A stretch of DNA of 64,000 nt, taken from Andrena cerasifolii. Taxonomy: Eukaryota > Arthropoda > Insecta > Hymenoptera > Andrenidae. Below the pieces are notes generated by a model. That model was not told the DNA's origin. It searched no databases and saw only the letters and a list, made by a program, of their open reading frames with translations. The translations under genes and the position numbers were made by a program. Positions 35,624 to 46,825 of the stretch are shown here, one piece after another (position 1 is the stretch's first letter; each line of letters begins with the position of its first letter). Location of the stretch: the NCBI RefSeq assembly GCF_050908995.1, contig NC_135118.1:22701501-22765500 (forward strand). The letters are read 5' to 3'.

Positions 35624-35631
35624 CCTAGAAG

Positions 35632-37576
35632 CCCAAAATAGGAGAGCAGGATTTTAGCCCTTATCCAACACCAATGCCGAACGTGTGGTCCCGGCTTAAC
35701 CCCTGAACCTATACAGAGTAAACGGAAGTGTCTCTGCACAGCGAGGCTAGATATTTTCACCACATGTTAATAGGGGGTGCAGGTTGAAATTTACCCCCTC
35801 GTGGTCCATCAACGAGTTGAATACCTCTCGGTACCTGATTGACCGTGCTTCTTTGGCAAGGATCCTACGCTGCCAGCCTATTCATACTTGGTAAACTCGG
35901 CGGTGTGCGTGCATCCGTGTCTGTGCCGCCGCGAACGGAGCGCTGCTCCGGTTGCATTGCACGCGACACAAGCGTGATTCACGTAACCCACTCCTTTATA
36001 ACCTGTTTGGTACAGGTCCCGCATCTTCGTTCGTGCTCATTGTGCCCCGGTAAACTTATCGTCGCGGCGCATAACTGCCACACACGAAGGGAGGGGGGTT
36101 CCCATTTTTATTTCTTCCTATACCGCACACGGCTGGCCCTGTACCAATCGATTCGGAGAATAACTCCGTTTCTTCTGTTCGTTTCTTTCTCGTTACATTA
36201 TGGCGACGCGGTGTTATCATTCCTTGGCTGCTCGCACGGCATTCTGAAACGTTCGCCGGCGGGGTGTCTTCTTGCCGAATGGAAGCTCGAGGAATGTCTT
36301 TGTTGTTTCGTCGTTCGTTTTCCCTTGGATCGCGAGCGTTTCGCTTTTCGGGCAATCGTAAAGATTCGCAGGTTCGAAAATTAGATGTTGGATGCTTGAG
36401 TACCAAGTGGCGGGCATCATTTTTGATTATTTCAGGCGAGTTTTGTGTGACTGATATGATCAAGCTTGAGTTTCCTAGCTCTGAAATTTCTGATACAAAA
36501 ATGTAGAGGCTTCTTCGTTCAAGTAAATACGATTCAGTTGAAGGATCGTATTTTTGTCATTTGCATCGTGTCCCGTTAGATTTGAAAATCAATTAGCCTG
36601 ATCACTTTTAATTTGCGATTCGAGTTTCCGTTGCAATTGCACTCTGCGGTCTCCATTCCTTTTTTGGTAGGCTGGTATTGTCCGCGTTCTCCTTTCCTCT
36701 TTGGATTCTTGAAATATTCGAGATCCCGACGAAGCAACCCGTGCCTTGATCCTCGAGTTGAAGGGTCGAAGCCCACGGTGATTCAGTTGTTTCTTGCCTC
36801 CGTGATCGGCCGATTCTTACCAAACCGGTCCTGCAACGGGTCCTGGGCCATCGGCGAGGATGTAAAGGAGCGGGTTACGACAAGAAGAGGAAGAGGTATC
36901 TTCGAGCTTGGTTTGACGTCACGGTGGAGGTCAATATCATCTCGTGGAATCGGAGCAGGAGCGTTACCGCATCCTACGGCACAAACAAATGCTTCGCAAT
37001 CACTTTACCGAGCTTTACCTTTAGTTCGAGCTTCCAAAGCATCGGTGTCATTTTCGAATTCACAGGAATGTCCATAGAGCTTCCGCAGAATCTTAACTTT
37101 CGACGCCTGCCTTGGTTTGCCATTGTTCTTTTCATGCCTTCCTTCAATCTGAAATTTCCCAAGATGCTTGTCAACGAACCATCTTCCACGGAATAATAAT
37201 TATCCACGCCACCGTAGCGCGCACCTCCCCATAATCATTGCAATCTAATGGCGATCGATACCACCGTAATGGCTGCCGATTCCAAATTATCGGATCGTTC
37301 CACGTTCTCGACAGCCCTTTGATCTGTCGACTCGTTACACCGGCAAGTTCGTTGTCCTACTTTCAACCCTCTCCTCAGGGCCGAAGGCATCGCCTCAGAG
37401 TCTCCTCTGGTCCAGCTCTTACCCTCCTGGATCCTCGACAAGAGAGAACTGCAGAGGGAAGAGGACGAGGGGCCGCAGGAGGAAGAGGGGTAGGGTGAGA
37501 GGAACCACCCCCACGATCAATACGGTAATGACGCCCCCGCGCCGTGATGTTACTATGCTAAGCGTTTCGCTGTTTT
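35632..37576. other. noncoding, no gene seen
   Basis: Mixed to GC-rich sequence. An acceptor-like TTATTTCAG near 36427-36435 is followed by a 22-codon open stretch ending at TAG (36504-36506), but no donor exon pairs with it. ORFs at 35839-36384 (+) and 36056-36463 (-) overlap and have no domain. Confidence 0.38.
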
Positions 37577-37810
37577 ATGCTCGCGAATATGCTGCACTCC
37601 GAATCTTCGTCCTCTTTCGAACTCGATTCACCGCACACCAGCTACCCTTATCGCAATTCTCCCTCGCCTTTTTCCGCTCCCCCCGTTCGTATCCGTGGCA
37701 ATGGCGTCGATACGGCCCTCGAAGCGTCGTCCTTCGACGATATTCCGATATTACAAGAAGCTCCAGAAGAGGGAGACGAACGCGCCGCGCGCGGAATCAT
37801 CGTCCGTTAA
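37577..37810 (+). CDS. candidate 77-codon ORF with coding-like composition
   Basis: The frame opens after TAA at 37559 and runs from ATG at 37577 to TAA at 37808-37810. The peptide is Ser/Pro-rich at first (SESSSSFELDSPHTSYPYRN), then acidic (SFDDIPILQEAPEEGDERAA), and its codon use looks more protein-like than neighbouring ORFs, with Asp/Glu blocks rather than the Arg/Ser/Pro bias typical here. A different frame over the same bases (37495-37845) is also open, which weakens the case. I do not recognise a family. It may be a small secreted or disordered protein, an isoform-specific exon, or chance. Confidence 0.33.
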   Translation: MLANMLHSESSSSFELDSPHTSYPYRNSPSPFSAPPVRIRGNGVDTALEASSFDDIPILQEAPEEGDERAARGIIVR

Positions 37811-38230
37811 TTAAGGCTAAGGGTGAACAGCGATACGTGATGTAAATTCGATGCCGTGCTCATTGCCGCCACTTGCATCTGCATTATTTACAGCCGTGGC
37901 GCGAGGCGTGAGACAAGTCGCCGTTCGGGGAGATTCTAATCGCCAACTCGAGAGCGCATTGTGCATCTGGGATGGCGACGTCTTGTGAATTTAAACGGAT
38001 AGAAGTATAGAGGAATAGTATCAATTTGAGCATGCGAAAGGGAGTGTCGTGGGCGAACGTACTGCTGAATAGCGTGCTGTAAGACCCCTTGTACTGTCTC
38101 AAATAAATTTGAAATGTTTTGGAAATATTGTCGTCCGGCAAGCAGTGATCCTGACTTTGGTTAACATGGAATTTAGAGCGTTTATGCGGTCAAGCTTCGT
38201 TCAGCTCACTCTCACGCAACACCTTCCACG
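37811..38230. other. noncoding, no gene seen
   Basis: GC-moderate sequence between the candidate ORF and the Tc1 terminus. No repeat or exon was recognised. Confidence 0.35.
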
Positions 38231-38232
38231 TA

Positions 38233-39002
38233 CAGTGGCCGAAATAATGATAGGTTCACTTTAATTGGTTGACATAAAAATGTGTTTTATGTTGTATTTT
38301 TTATTTTATTGATTATTATTTATCCGTTCTAATGCAATTAACAAAATACACAGTTCAATTGAGCAACATAATGTTTATTAGTGTCAGTTACAAATTTTCT
38401 ATCACAAAATTTGATATATATTTGGCAAAATAAACATAGGTTCATTATATATTTTTGCATAAAAATTTAATAAATAAAAAGATAAAAATAATTTAATACT
38501 TCGTTTGACCTCCTTTGTTTTTAATCATTTCAAATATTCTACGTGGCATTGTCTCAACTAGTTTTTGTAATGTCTCTGATTTAATTTGAGCCCATGCCTC
38601 TCTCATCCCATTTTTTAATTCAGACACATTAGAATATTGCTTGCCATTGGCGTTTACCTTCGTTGCTAAGATTCCCCAAAGGTTTTCAATTGGACTTAAA
38701 TCCGGACTCCTTGATGGCCAAGGTAAAACTTCAACTTTTATCCTCTTAAACCAAGTTTTAATCGTTTTTGCACGATGTATTGCTGCATTATCGTGCTGAA
38801 ATATTAAATTAGGCCCAGCAATTTCATCGCCATACTGATCCAGGACATATTCCAGTAGCTCCTGGTATTTTTCGGCATTTGCTTTGGGCGGAAACCAGAT
38901 TATCGGGGTCTTGCCGTTGTACCCGAATGCAGCCCAAATCATAACACTCCCTCTTAGTTCTGATTCAGCCGAGCAAAGGGCCATTTCTCTCAAAAGTAGC
39001 AA
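38233..39002 (-). mobile_element. Tc1/mariner element, 5'-truncated
   Basis: After TA (38231-38232) the terminus CAGTGGCCGAAATAATGATA begins a typical Tc1-like end, followed by an AT-rich untranslated part and the C-terminal half of a transposase on the minus strand. A partial repeat of the terminal motif (AACATAGGTTCATT) occurs near 38,430. The 5' half, with the other TIR and the N-terminal DNA-binding domain, is missing beyond about 39002. Confidence 0.85.
38493..39002 (-). pseudogene. Tc1 transposase, C-terminal half (DD34E)
   Basis: The remaining 169 codons show GSVMIWAAFGYNGKTP, then IFQHDNAAIHRA with the second catalytic Asp (residue 71), then PWPSRSPDLSPIENLWG with the catalytic Glu (residue 106). 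Exactly 34 residues separate the two, the DD34E spacing of Tc1. A complete Tc1 transposase is about 340 residues; the paired helix-turn-helix region and the first catalytic Asp are gone. The reading frame is intact to its natural stop, so decay is mainly truncation. The first ATG in frame is at the complement of 38982-38984; an in-frame TAA lies just upstream of 39002. Confidence 0.9.
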
Positions 39003-39708
39003 TTAGAAGCTTTCAGTTTACATTCTCGAAGTTTGAGAGATTAAACAGTAACCGTTTCACCCTGACGTTCCAGCACACACGAGCAGAAGAGTAAATTCTG
39101 GTCTCGACTTTCGTAGCTTTCGGCGAAGCAGGTGATATTTTCTCCTGACGGAGGGCAACGCGGATGGAACGTCAGGAGAGGGTCACGCGAGATTCATCCC
39201 CGGCAAATTGGCCCGGTGAAACTGCGCTACCTGATCAACATTTACAACGAGCCGGTGTCAATGCCGTCTTCGAGCCATCGCCTCACTTGCCGGCCCACTC
39301 CCAAACTTGCTGAGTCGGGGGCTACCATTCGCTTACGTAGACGCCATACTCTCCCGGCGAACGATGAAGCGTCTCCTTTTTACGGGCAATGAGGCGAAAA
39401 ATTACTGACCTCCTCCCTTCCCCTAGCGCCAGCTCGCCGGGAGTCACCTAGGTCGGTGCACCCCTCACACGATTTTCCAATAACTCGTTTACTAGCTGGC
39501 TCCCTCCCCATGCTGCTCTGTCCGGGCTCTTCAGCAGTCTCATCACGTCACCCTCCAATCGCTGACACGACGTCTATATACCGTCGCCGCTCCAAGTGAA
39601 ATATTTTCTTGGCGCGCTTTAAACGCTACCCCTTAGCGAGGTGGGAATGAAAAATACCGCTCACCCGCGAGAAGTTTCGCCTTCCACTTGTATCCTAAAT
39701 CGTGTATA
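39003..39708. other. noncoding, GC-rich, no gene seen
   Basis: A GC-rich block with a TATA-like CTATATACCGTCGCCGCTCC near 39,573. No supported exon. Confidence 0.38.
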
Positions 39709-39712
39709 TTAA

Positions 39713-40419
39713 GGGAGAACACCACTGTGACGGCCGGAAAAGGAAGACATTCTTAAGAATTTTTTCAGGAATAATTTACAGTTTTCATAAAAAAATTGAT
39801 TACCTACCTTTAGTACGCTGTCTTAAGAGATTATACAAAAAATAAATAAATAGGAAAACATCCATAAATTTTAATATATTAATTAATCTACTAGACCCCC
39901 CCACGCGAGCTGGTCGAAGGTATAACTATGAAACAGCAGGTCCGAAATCAAATTTCATTTCTTTTTTATAAACTATATCAGTGTAGTTTCCGTTGTACGT
40001 ACCGATTTCTTAAACAAATTATTTTTTGTAAAAATGGTGCGCTTTAGATGAAAAGTTTCGAAAATCCGCGAATAAGATGGACAGTTTTTCAAGCGTATTT
40101 TAAAAAATTTGTTTTCAATCAAAGAATCCGTACGTACAACGGATACTACACTTATATAGTTTATAACAAAAAAATGAAATTTGATTTCGGAACTGCTGTT
40201 CCATAGTTACACCTTCAACCAGCTCGAGTGGAGGGTCCAGAAGATAATTAATATATTAAAATTTATAGATGTTTTTCCATTTATTTATTTTTTGTATAGT
40301 CTCTTAAGACAGCGTACTAAAGGTAGGTAATAAATTTCTTTTATGCAAACTGTAAATTATTCCTGAAAAAAAATCTTAAAAGTGGCTTACTTTTCCGGCT
40401 GTCACAGTAGTGTTCACCC
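39713..40419. mobile_element. TTAA-flanked palindromic MITE, 707 bp
   Basis: TTAA lies at 39709-39712 and 40420-40423. The ends are GGGAGAACACCACTGTGACG and, in reverse complement, GGGTGAACACTACTGTGACA, and the two halves pair almost to the centre near 40,065 (for example TAGTACGCTGTCTTAAGAGA on the left and its complement on the right). There is no transposase. TTAA targeting suggests piggyBac-type mobilisation, although the GGG rather than CCC start is less typical. Confidence 0.85.
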
Positions 40420-40423
40420 TTAA

Positions 40424-43400
40424 TGAGTTAGTAATACGTGACTTGGGTCTCTGGAGATTTTAATGAAGCATACTTGGTACCTCGATTCGCTGTATCGTAA
40501 TGATCGACGGGCTGGCTCTCAATGCAGGGGTGTGTAAAGATTGCGGACACGAATTTCGAGACACTTAAATATAAATCATTGATATTTGACACTGGTGAAT
40601 TAGTCCCCTGGTGTACACCAGTCTGATTTAATTCGCAGCCGGTGAAAATTGATAGAGTAGGTACGTTTCTCTACCTGGGAGAGACAGTTAAATAGCGGAA
40701 GATTAATAGCCTTGCGGTTACAATAGAATCTAAGCAGAATGGCCACCTCTCGAAGCGTGTCACGTCGGATGATTAGCGAGTCCACTTTTCGCAAACAGAT
40801 CGATCCAGCGAGCGCTCCACATTTCCCTCTCCGACTTTAATTTCCCCGGGAATCCTCGGTCCGTTCTGACGGAAGGTCACGGTCGCGAGGAACAAGCCCA
40901 AAGTAGGTCTGGAGCACGAGCTGGAGGGAAAGAGACGGACCGAGGACGACAACGAGGAAGAGGCAAGCCGTGGCTGGCAATGGGGAAAGGGACAGGGCGG
41001 GGTGGAGTAGTTGCAGTTAATTTTCTGGTGGCTCACCTTCATCGAGCCGCGTCGCGTAGAAAGGCAGCGTAGGCAGGGGCTGCGAGAGGTCGGCGCGGGG
41101 GGTAGTTCGAGGGGGTAGAGGACGAAGGGTGATTAGCAGCGTCCGCATGCGCCGTGGCTCGGTGTTCTCGCAGAGGCAGCAGCCAGCAGCTAAGACCAGG
41201 GGCGACCCGGAGCCCCCCTTTTCGTTTGGCGGGGGGATGACCGAGGAAGGGGGGAGCGGTGTCGACGGGGGTAGGAGGAGGAGGAAGCAAATTAATACGG
41301 GCGAGCAAGAGGGTCCAGCTAACGAACGAACCGACGCCAAGTCTAGTACCGACCAGCGCCGCGACGCCTTGCAATCCTCTCCCTGTGTCTTTCCTCTTCA
41401 ACTCATCGTTGTCGTTTTCGTCGTCGTCGTCGTCGTCGTCCCTATCGCCCTTCGTCAGGACACCGCTGTTGGCAGCCGAATAGCCACCACCTCGTCCCGC
41501 CTGGCCCTGCTCCCGTAGGTGGGACGCGTGCCTCGAACAGTGAGAGCGTTTAGTGTGTACGGAGCATAATAGATCAATCGTAGCAGAGGATGCTGGTACC
41601 CAGGAGGCATCGTTTGGCAGGAGGAGCTGCCAGAGGTGAAGTGTGAACGTGCCTTAACGGGTACAGTAACGGTGATACTGGCCGTGACAGTGAAGGATGG
41701 CAGTCGGTTTTGGTTCTCCTCTTTTTTTCTCCTTCCGTGCGCTCTACGTGCGAGTGGTTGGACGCATAATTCGGATATGGCGGAAGAGGGACTCTCGTAA
41801 GGGTGCTCGCTGGAGATGCCTCGACGCTGTGATCTCCACTGTCGCGATTGATAACGATTATCCTTGAGCGGAGGTGAAAGGCTTGTGCTGTCCTTGCAGT
41901 ATTTACTCGGTTCTTCGATGCTCGCAGGAAACTTTGAAATTCGTTTAGTGTCTTTAGAGCATCAGCATTCTTAGTTTCTTCTCGTACACCGTTTATGGGA
42001 TCGTCAGTGTCTTATGTTAGCTGTTTGAAATTTAGGAAACCTATCTTTTACTAAGAGATGCAATCGAGCAGAGTACTCCAAACGAAGAATCTACACCGTA
42101 CATCCTTCTTATCGAGTTCAGATTCAACGACTATTATATAGCCGAATTTTTTAAACCCTCCGAAGGTACCGAAAAGTGTTCGATGGTTAGGAAGTTCGGA
42201 GTAAGAGACACGACGAACATAAGAGGAGATTAGTTTTTAGAATTTAAGCTGCCATCTCGTTTCTCTCCTGCCGTTCGGTTTCTAATGACCATCGTTTCTA
42301 TTTTTAACGCAGCCTCAAGGTGTTTACAGGCTTCTTAGATCGCAGAAAGTTCGCGTCGCCGCAAATGGCGATGGACGCGCGATCGAGCGTCGCGTCGGCA
42401 GGTTCAGCGAGGCGAACGATTAACTCGGTGTTAATTAGTCGATCCCTCGCCTCGATAGCGTGATTAACACCGGTCTGCCCTTTGCAGTGGCCTGGCCCCG
42501 CCCCGAACAATGTATTTCCTTCTTCGAGCACCGCCATTTTGCCGGTTTACACCTCCCAAGATCGCAATCGGGGCTAATTTCCGCGTGGTCACACGAGAAT
42601 TCCCGCCAGCGAAACGGAGGGGAAAAAAGAACGGTGATGATTGTACGATTATTTTGCCATTGCTGCTCCGTCCACCACGGCTATTCATCGCGTAATCCAG
42701 GCAAAGGATATCATAGTAGGTATCTCTGCAGCTTCCAACACACGTGGAATTCAATAGGATTGACACGAACCTTGTTTCTATCTACTTCCTATTCCTTTTC
42801 TCCCACAGAAACACGCAATTCAGCTCTAGCACAATTCCTGCAACTCTTCCAAGCAGCAATCCCACTTAATTTTCACTTTCAACCATTTCCCCTTTTTCTG
42901 TCTCGATCGAAATAATACCGCCGCGCGGTCTCTGTGGTGGCCAATAATTATTTCGTACTTCACTTAAATCTCTCATTGTCAACCGACACGCCTACTTTGT
43001 CACTGGAACATAGTCCCAGCTGATCCACAAGCCGAATCGTATCGCGGGCAGCTGATTCTCGAGCAGCACGCCGATATCGACGGTTTTCTACCAAGGAGAA
43101 ACACAAAACGCCCGGAGAAACGGGAATCCTCCCAGGGTCTGAGACTCAGGCTCCGTTCAACCGTCTCTGGCCTGTTCCCTGACAATCGAAGACGCTCCTC
43201 CGCGAGCAGCGGGCAACGTCCTGGAGGGAGAGAGAGGGCTCCGCACTCCCCACAGTCTCATTTTAATTAAACGAAATTCCGCGTGCAACAAAGGGCGGTA
43301 AGCCAGCCGGATAATTCGAAAGGGCAGATACGTGCTTCCTGGTTGGTCGGGTTTATAGAGGCGAGTGGCAGTGGCGGCCGATGGTGGTGGCGTCTGCGAA

Positions 43401-44222
43401 GGAGGAGGGTGCCGGAGGATGGAACCGGTTCTAGGTTTTCCCCGGGGTAACTAGGTGGTGAAGAGGGACGGGAAAAGATGACAGGGTGAGGCGAACCGAG
43501 GGAGAACGAGAGAGGGAATGATAAAGTGCGGAGGGGTGGGGTACGAGGTGGTGGTGGAGGAGAGGCCGAGGGGAGGAAAGAAACGGAAAAAAGAGGACGA
43601 GGAAGGACGGAGAGATCGCAGAGCGAGGGAGAGGCTGGAGTGGGATCGATAAAGGGAGTGTCGGCATGAGAATGGGGCAGAAAGAACACGAGGGTGGCCC
43701 TTGTCCTAAACGAGCGCTTTAAGCGGGTCAACGTGAAATAAGAACTCCTCGTGGACGACACGGGAACAATCAACAGGAGGAACTCTGTTTCACTCCCTTC
43801 AACTTAATTATTGGCCATCAACATTGTCTTACTTTCGAGCAAGAGCGATAAGATGAGGTGAGCTCGGCTGGGGGGTTCTGAAGTAATGCGAATATCATTT
43901 GTTGACCTTTGAGGTGGCTGTAATTGGCCTTAAATTGAGGATGGTTACAATTCGCTTTCTGAAAATTGACAAAGGTTAGGAAGTTCAGTTTGCAAATTAT
44001 TCAATAACAGCGCCACGCTTCGGTATAGTCTTCTTTCCGCCCAAAACCTCACCTCTACCGCAGCACCAGTTCCCATATAAAACGCAATAAAATACAATGA
44101 AATTCGCCTCGTATGAGAAAGCTTCGGAAAAAACTTGTTCCTATTTGAACATGACATCGTATTTCTTCGCTTAACACGGATTACGCGATCTAGCTTATGC
44201 TACCCGCGCGATGCATGGCGCA
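40424..44222. other. noncoding, strand-skewed GC-rich block, no gene seen
   Basis: The region 40,800-41,520 and the purine-rich tract 43,390-43,670 show long A/G or C/T runs on one strand, which create Pro/Ser-rich ORFs in several frames. A (GTC)n run lies at about 41419-41440. Sequence at 41,530-41,700 (CGAACAGTGAGAGCG and similar) could be a transcription start region, but nothing proves it. No exon was supported. Confidence 0.4.
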
Positions 44223-44616
44223 CAGTGGTTCCAAATCGCTAAAAAGCGGCAAACCCCTCAAAACGTACTTCAATTTAGTCGGAAATCAGTGCACGGGGGT
44301 TTTTGGGGTCGCTGATTAGGAATATCTTGTCCGAAATGCAAATTACAATATCGAAGACCTAATAGCATTGGCATAAACCTGGTTTTTAAATTAATTTTTC
44401 GATGTTCGCCTAAAATTATATAATCAAAATGTCGAATTTAGTATAGCGATCTTAATTTTAAAACATTTTTAAATTAATTACAGTGAAAATTTTATTTTTT
44501 TTTTATTTTCATGAAAAATGCGGCATTCCTACCTTTATAGAAGATTATGTATATATATATATATATTCACTTCAGAAATTGACTTTTAACCAGCTTTTCG
44601 GGAAAAGGCACCACTG
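44223..44616. mobile_element. possible hAT-like MITE, about 394 bp
   Basis: The left end is CAGTGGTTCCAAATCG; the reverse complement of the right end is CAGTGGTGCCTTTTCC. The shared terminus is only about 10 bp, and I could not assign an exact target duplication, although both flanks contain TGGCG. The interior is AT-rich and includes a (TA)n run near 44549-44567. The terminus also matches the solitary end at 34272-34285. Confidence 0.45.
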
Positions 44617-46178
44617 TGTGGCGTCCCCCCGTGTCCATCGCAAGATTACGCGACCAATTGAATCAAGAAAGTCCGATTAATTTTTATCGCGCTGCGTTAT
44701 TCCTAATTGCGACCGACCATTGAATTCCACGCTTGTCTCGATGCAACAGCTATTCCAGCCTCGCCGGGACGGCAGGTGTAATCTTCATAGTTGCTCGCTC
44801 GCGATCATCAACGCGATTACGGTTACATCATTACGGTCCACCGTCGTTGGCGCGGCGGATCCCTCGGCCATTAAGCACTCCGCTATTCATTAACGTCGCT
44901 TAAATAAATTTATTGTACTTTAAAACCGGGCGACTACTTTCCACGCATAAATCCGTTCGTTCTCGGCGCTGTTCCTCGGTCTTCCCTAGCTTTGAAGCAG
45001 CCTTTATGTAACGCTATATCTTGATGCCGCGGTTGCAGCCTCGCGTTGCGAGATACCTTGTTCGCCTTGATGTTCCCATGCACTAATTTTGCGCGTCTGC
45101 TTCGCGAAAGTCTTCGGGTGATCTTAAAATGCACTGCAACCATCGCGCGCAGAATTATGGTCTCTGTGGGCGAAGTAAGCCGAAACCAACTGTCTTCTAT
45201 TGAATACTAAATTACTACTCACCGCGTCAAATAAAGAATCATAAATTAATTACAATTTTCCATAGTCATGTAGAGAATGACAATTTCAGATTTGTGTATG
45301 ACTTTTTTCACATTATGAAGTATGCTTTAAAAATGAAACGAATTTCCTTCTGGGGAGGGAGGGTTGAATTGAATCGAAACCCTGACGCGACGAGCAGGGG
45401 TCACGGTGTATCCGACGAGTTCTATAAAACAAGGGAAGATCGGCGAGAGGCAGGATAATCCTTGCAGTCGGATTATTCGGGATTTTTCTTGGCTGTAGGG
45501 GTAAAAAGGAACGAGGCGGACGTATAGCTCGGTAGTTCCTTCGGAGGAGGCTTCGTTTTCCTGCCAACCCCCGCTGATATATTGCTCGCTTGTCCCCCTT
45601 TTTACTCTTTTCCCGTTTCCGTCCTACACTCCTTCCATTATCCATCCACCGTGTACAATGTGCAGGCTGGAGGAGCACGCGCACTTTGCATTAACCGTTC
45701 GCACCTGTGGAAATGTTTCCCTTTGCTGAAATTAAAATATGGATGGGTTTCAGGTACCGTGGTATACGCTTTTATTTTCTGCTTCTGGTCTCTGTACTTA
45801 GAATTTTGCTCTCTTCAATGATAATCTATTTTCAAAGCAATGTGAATCTCCTTTCTTAGCCCACTTCAACTGTCTCCTAGCCGCTTCATCGATCAGTCTG
45901 TTCCTTGGAGATCATCAAATTAGAGAGATATATGATACTGCGCGCTGCATTATTCCCAGCATTTAAATATTTATGATCCCCGCGGCAAGATCGAAGAAGA
46001 ACATTCGTTGGATGGTTTTACGTGCACAGAGGCTGCATCCATTTTAATAATGCCTGTTTTTGTGTCCCCTTGACAAACGTAGCGCGCATTTTGCTGGTTC
46101 AACGTTCCCGAACCCTATTACGAATATCGTGGCTGGAGACACAGATTCATCCGCGAGATTTTACGTACACAATGCAAC

Positions 46179-46192
46179 GGGGGGGGGGGGGG
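46179..46192. repeat. poly(G) run, 14 nt
   Basis: An uninterrupted run of 14 G within a GC-rich stretch. Such runs are prone to length error in assemblies and would shift the frame of any ORF across it. Confidence 0.85.
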
Positions 46193-46812
46193 ACCCTCTT
46201 CAGACGTATCCCCTCTCGGTTTATGATATCATACACCGACTCCGAAATAATGCTGCCAGCATACCGTGCTCTCGGTGCCGCGACCTCCTCCGTTCTTCTC
46301 CTCCTCATCTATCAACAGTTTTCTTTTCCCTACCCGGGCCCTTTCCCCGCGGTGCGCGCTTTTCCCAGCAAGATTTATGAAATGGTACTTTGTACAGTTC
46401 CATTTCAGCGTGCGCCTCGATTTACTCGCCCGGGGGTAAGGCGTGCCTCCGACCTCGCCTTATTTCGAAACTTTTCAGGAGAACGTATAACACGGCGACG
46501 CTCGTGCAGGGGGCGGTTTGAAGTAAATGAAAATCTCTGGGATACGTGTTTCGTGGGATGGCGCGTACAGAACACATCATTACCAATCTCTGTATTTGTC
46601 TACGTATCTAATTGAATTTGCTTCAATGCTTTATTCATTTCTCGATTCTACCGACCAAAGAAATCGAAACACATTCATGCACATTAATCAGATACATTCG
46701 AACAGGGCCGCGTTTACCGTAGGTGCACTACTTAGGCGAAGCTGGGACCTCGCTCTCTGTGTGGTCACATTTTCTGGAGACGCGGTAGCGTCTCGACGCC
46801 AAGTACAGGAAA

Positions 46813-46825
46813 GACACCCTGTATA
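46813..46825. mobile_element. possible old transposon terminus
   Basis: GACACCCTGTATA is similar to termini of insect dispersed repeats as I remember them. A related inverted phrase (TATACGGGGTGTGTCTAGG) occurs at 54282-54300. Neither has a visible partner end. Confidence 0.22.

Noticed and set aside
36427..36506. Possible terminal exon after TTATTTCAG
   Set aside because: Only 22 codons, with no upstream exon or donor to pair with and no recognisable peptide.
43267..43773. 168-codon Pro/Ser-rich ORF on the - strand
   Set aside because: A direct product of the purine-rich tract on the + strand.
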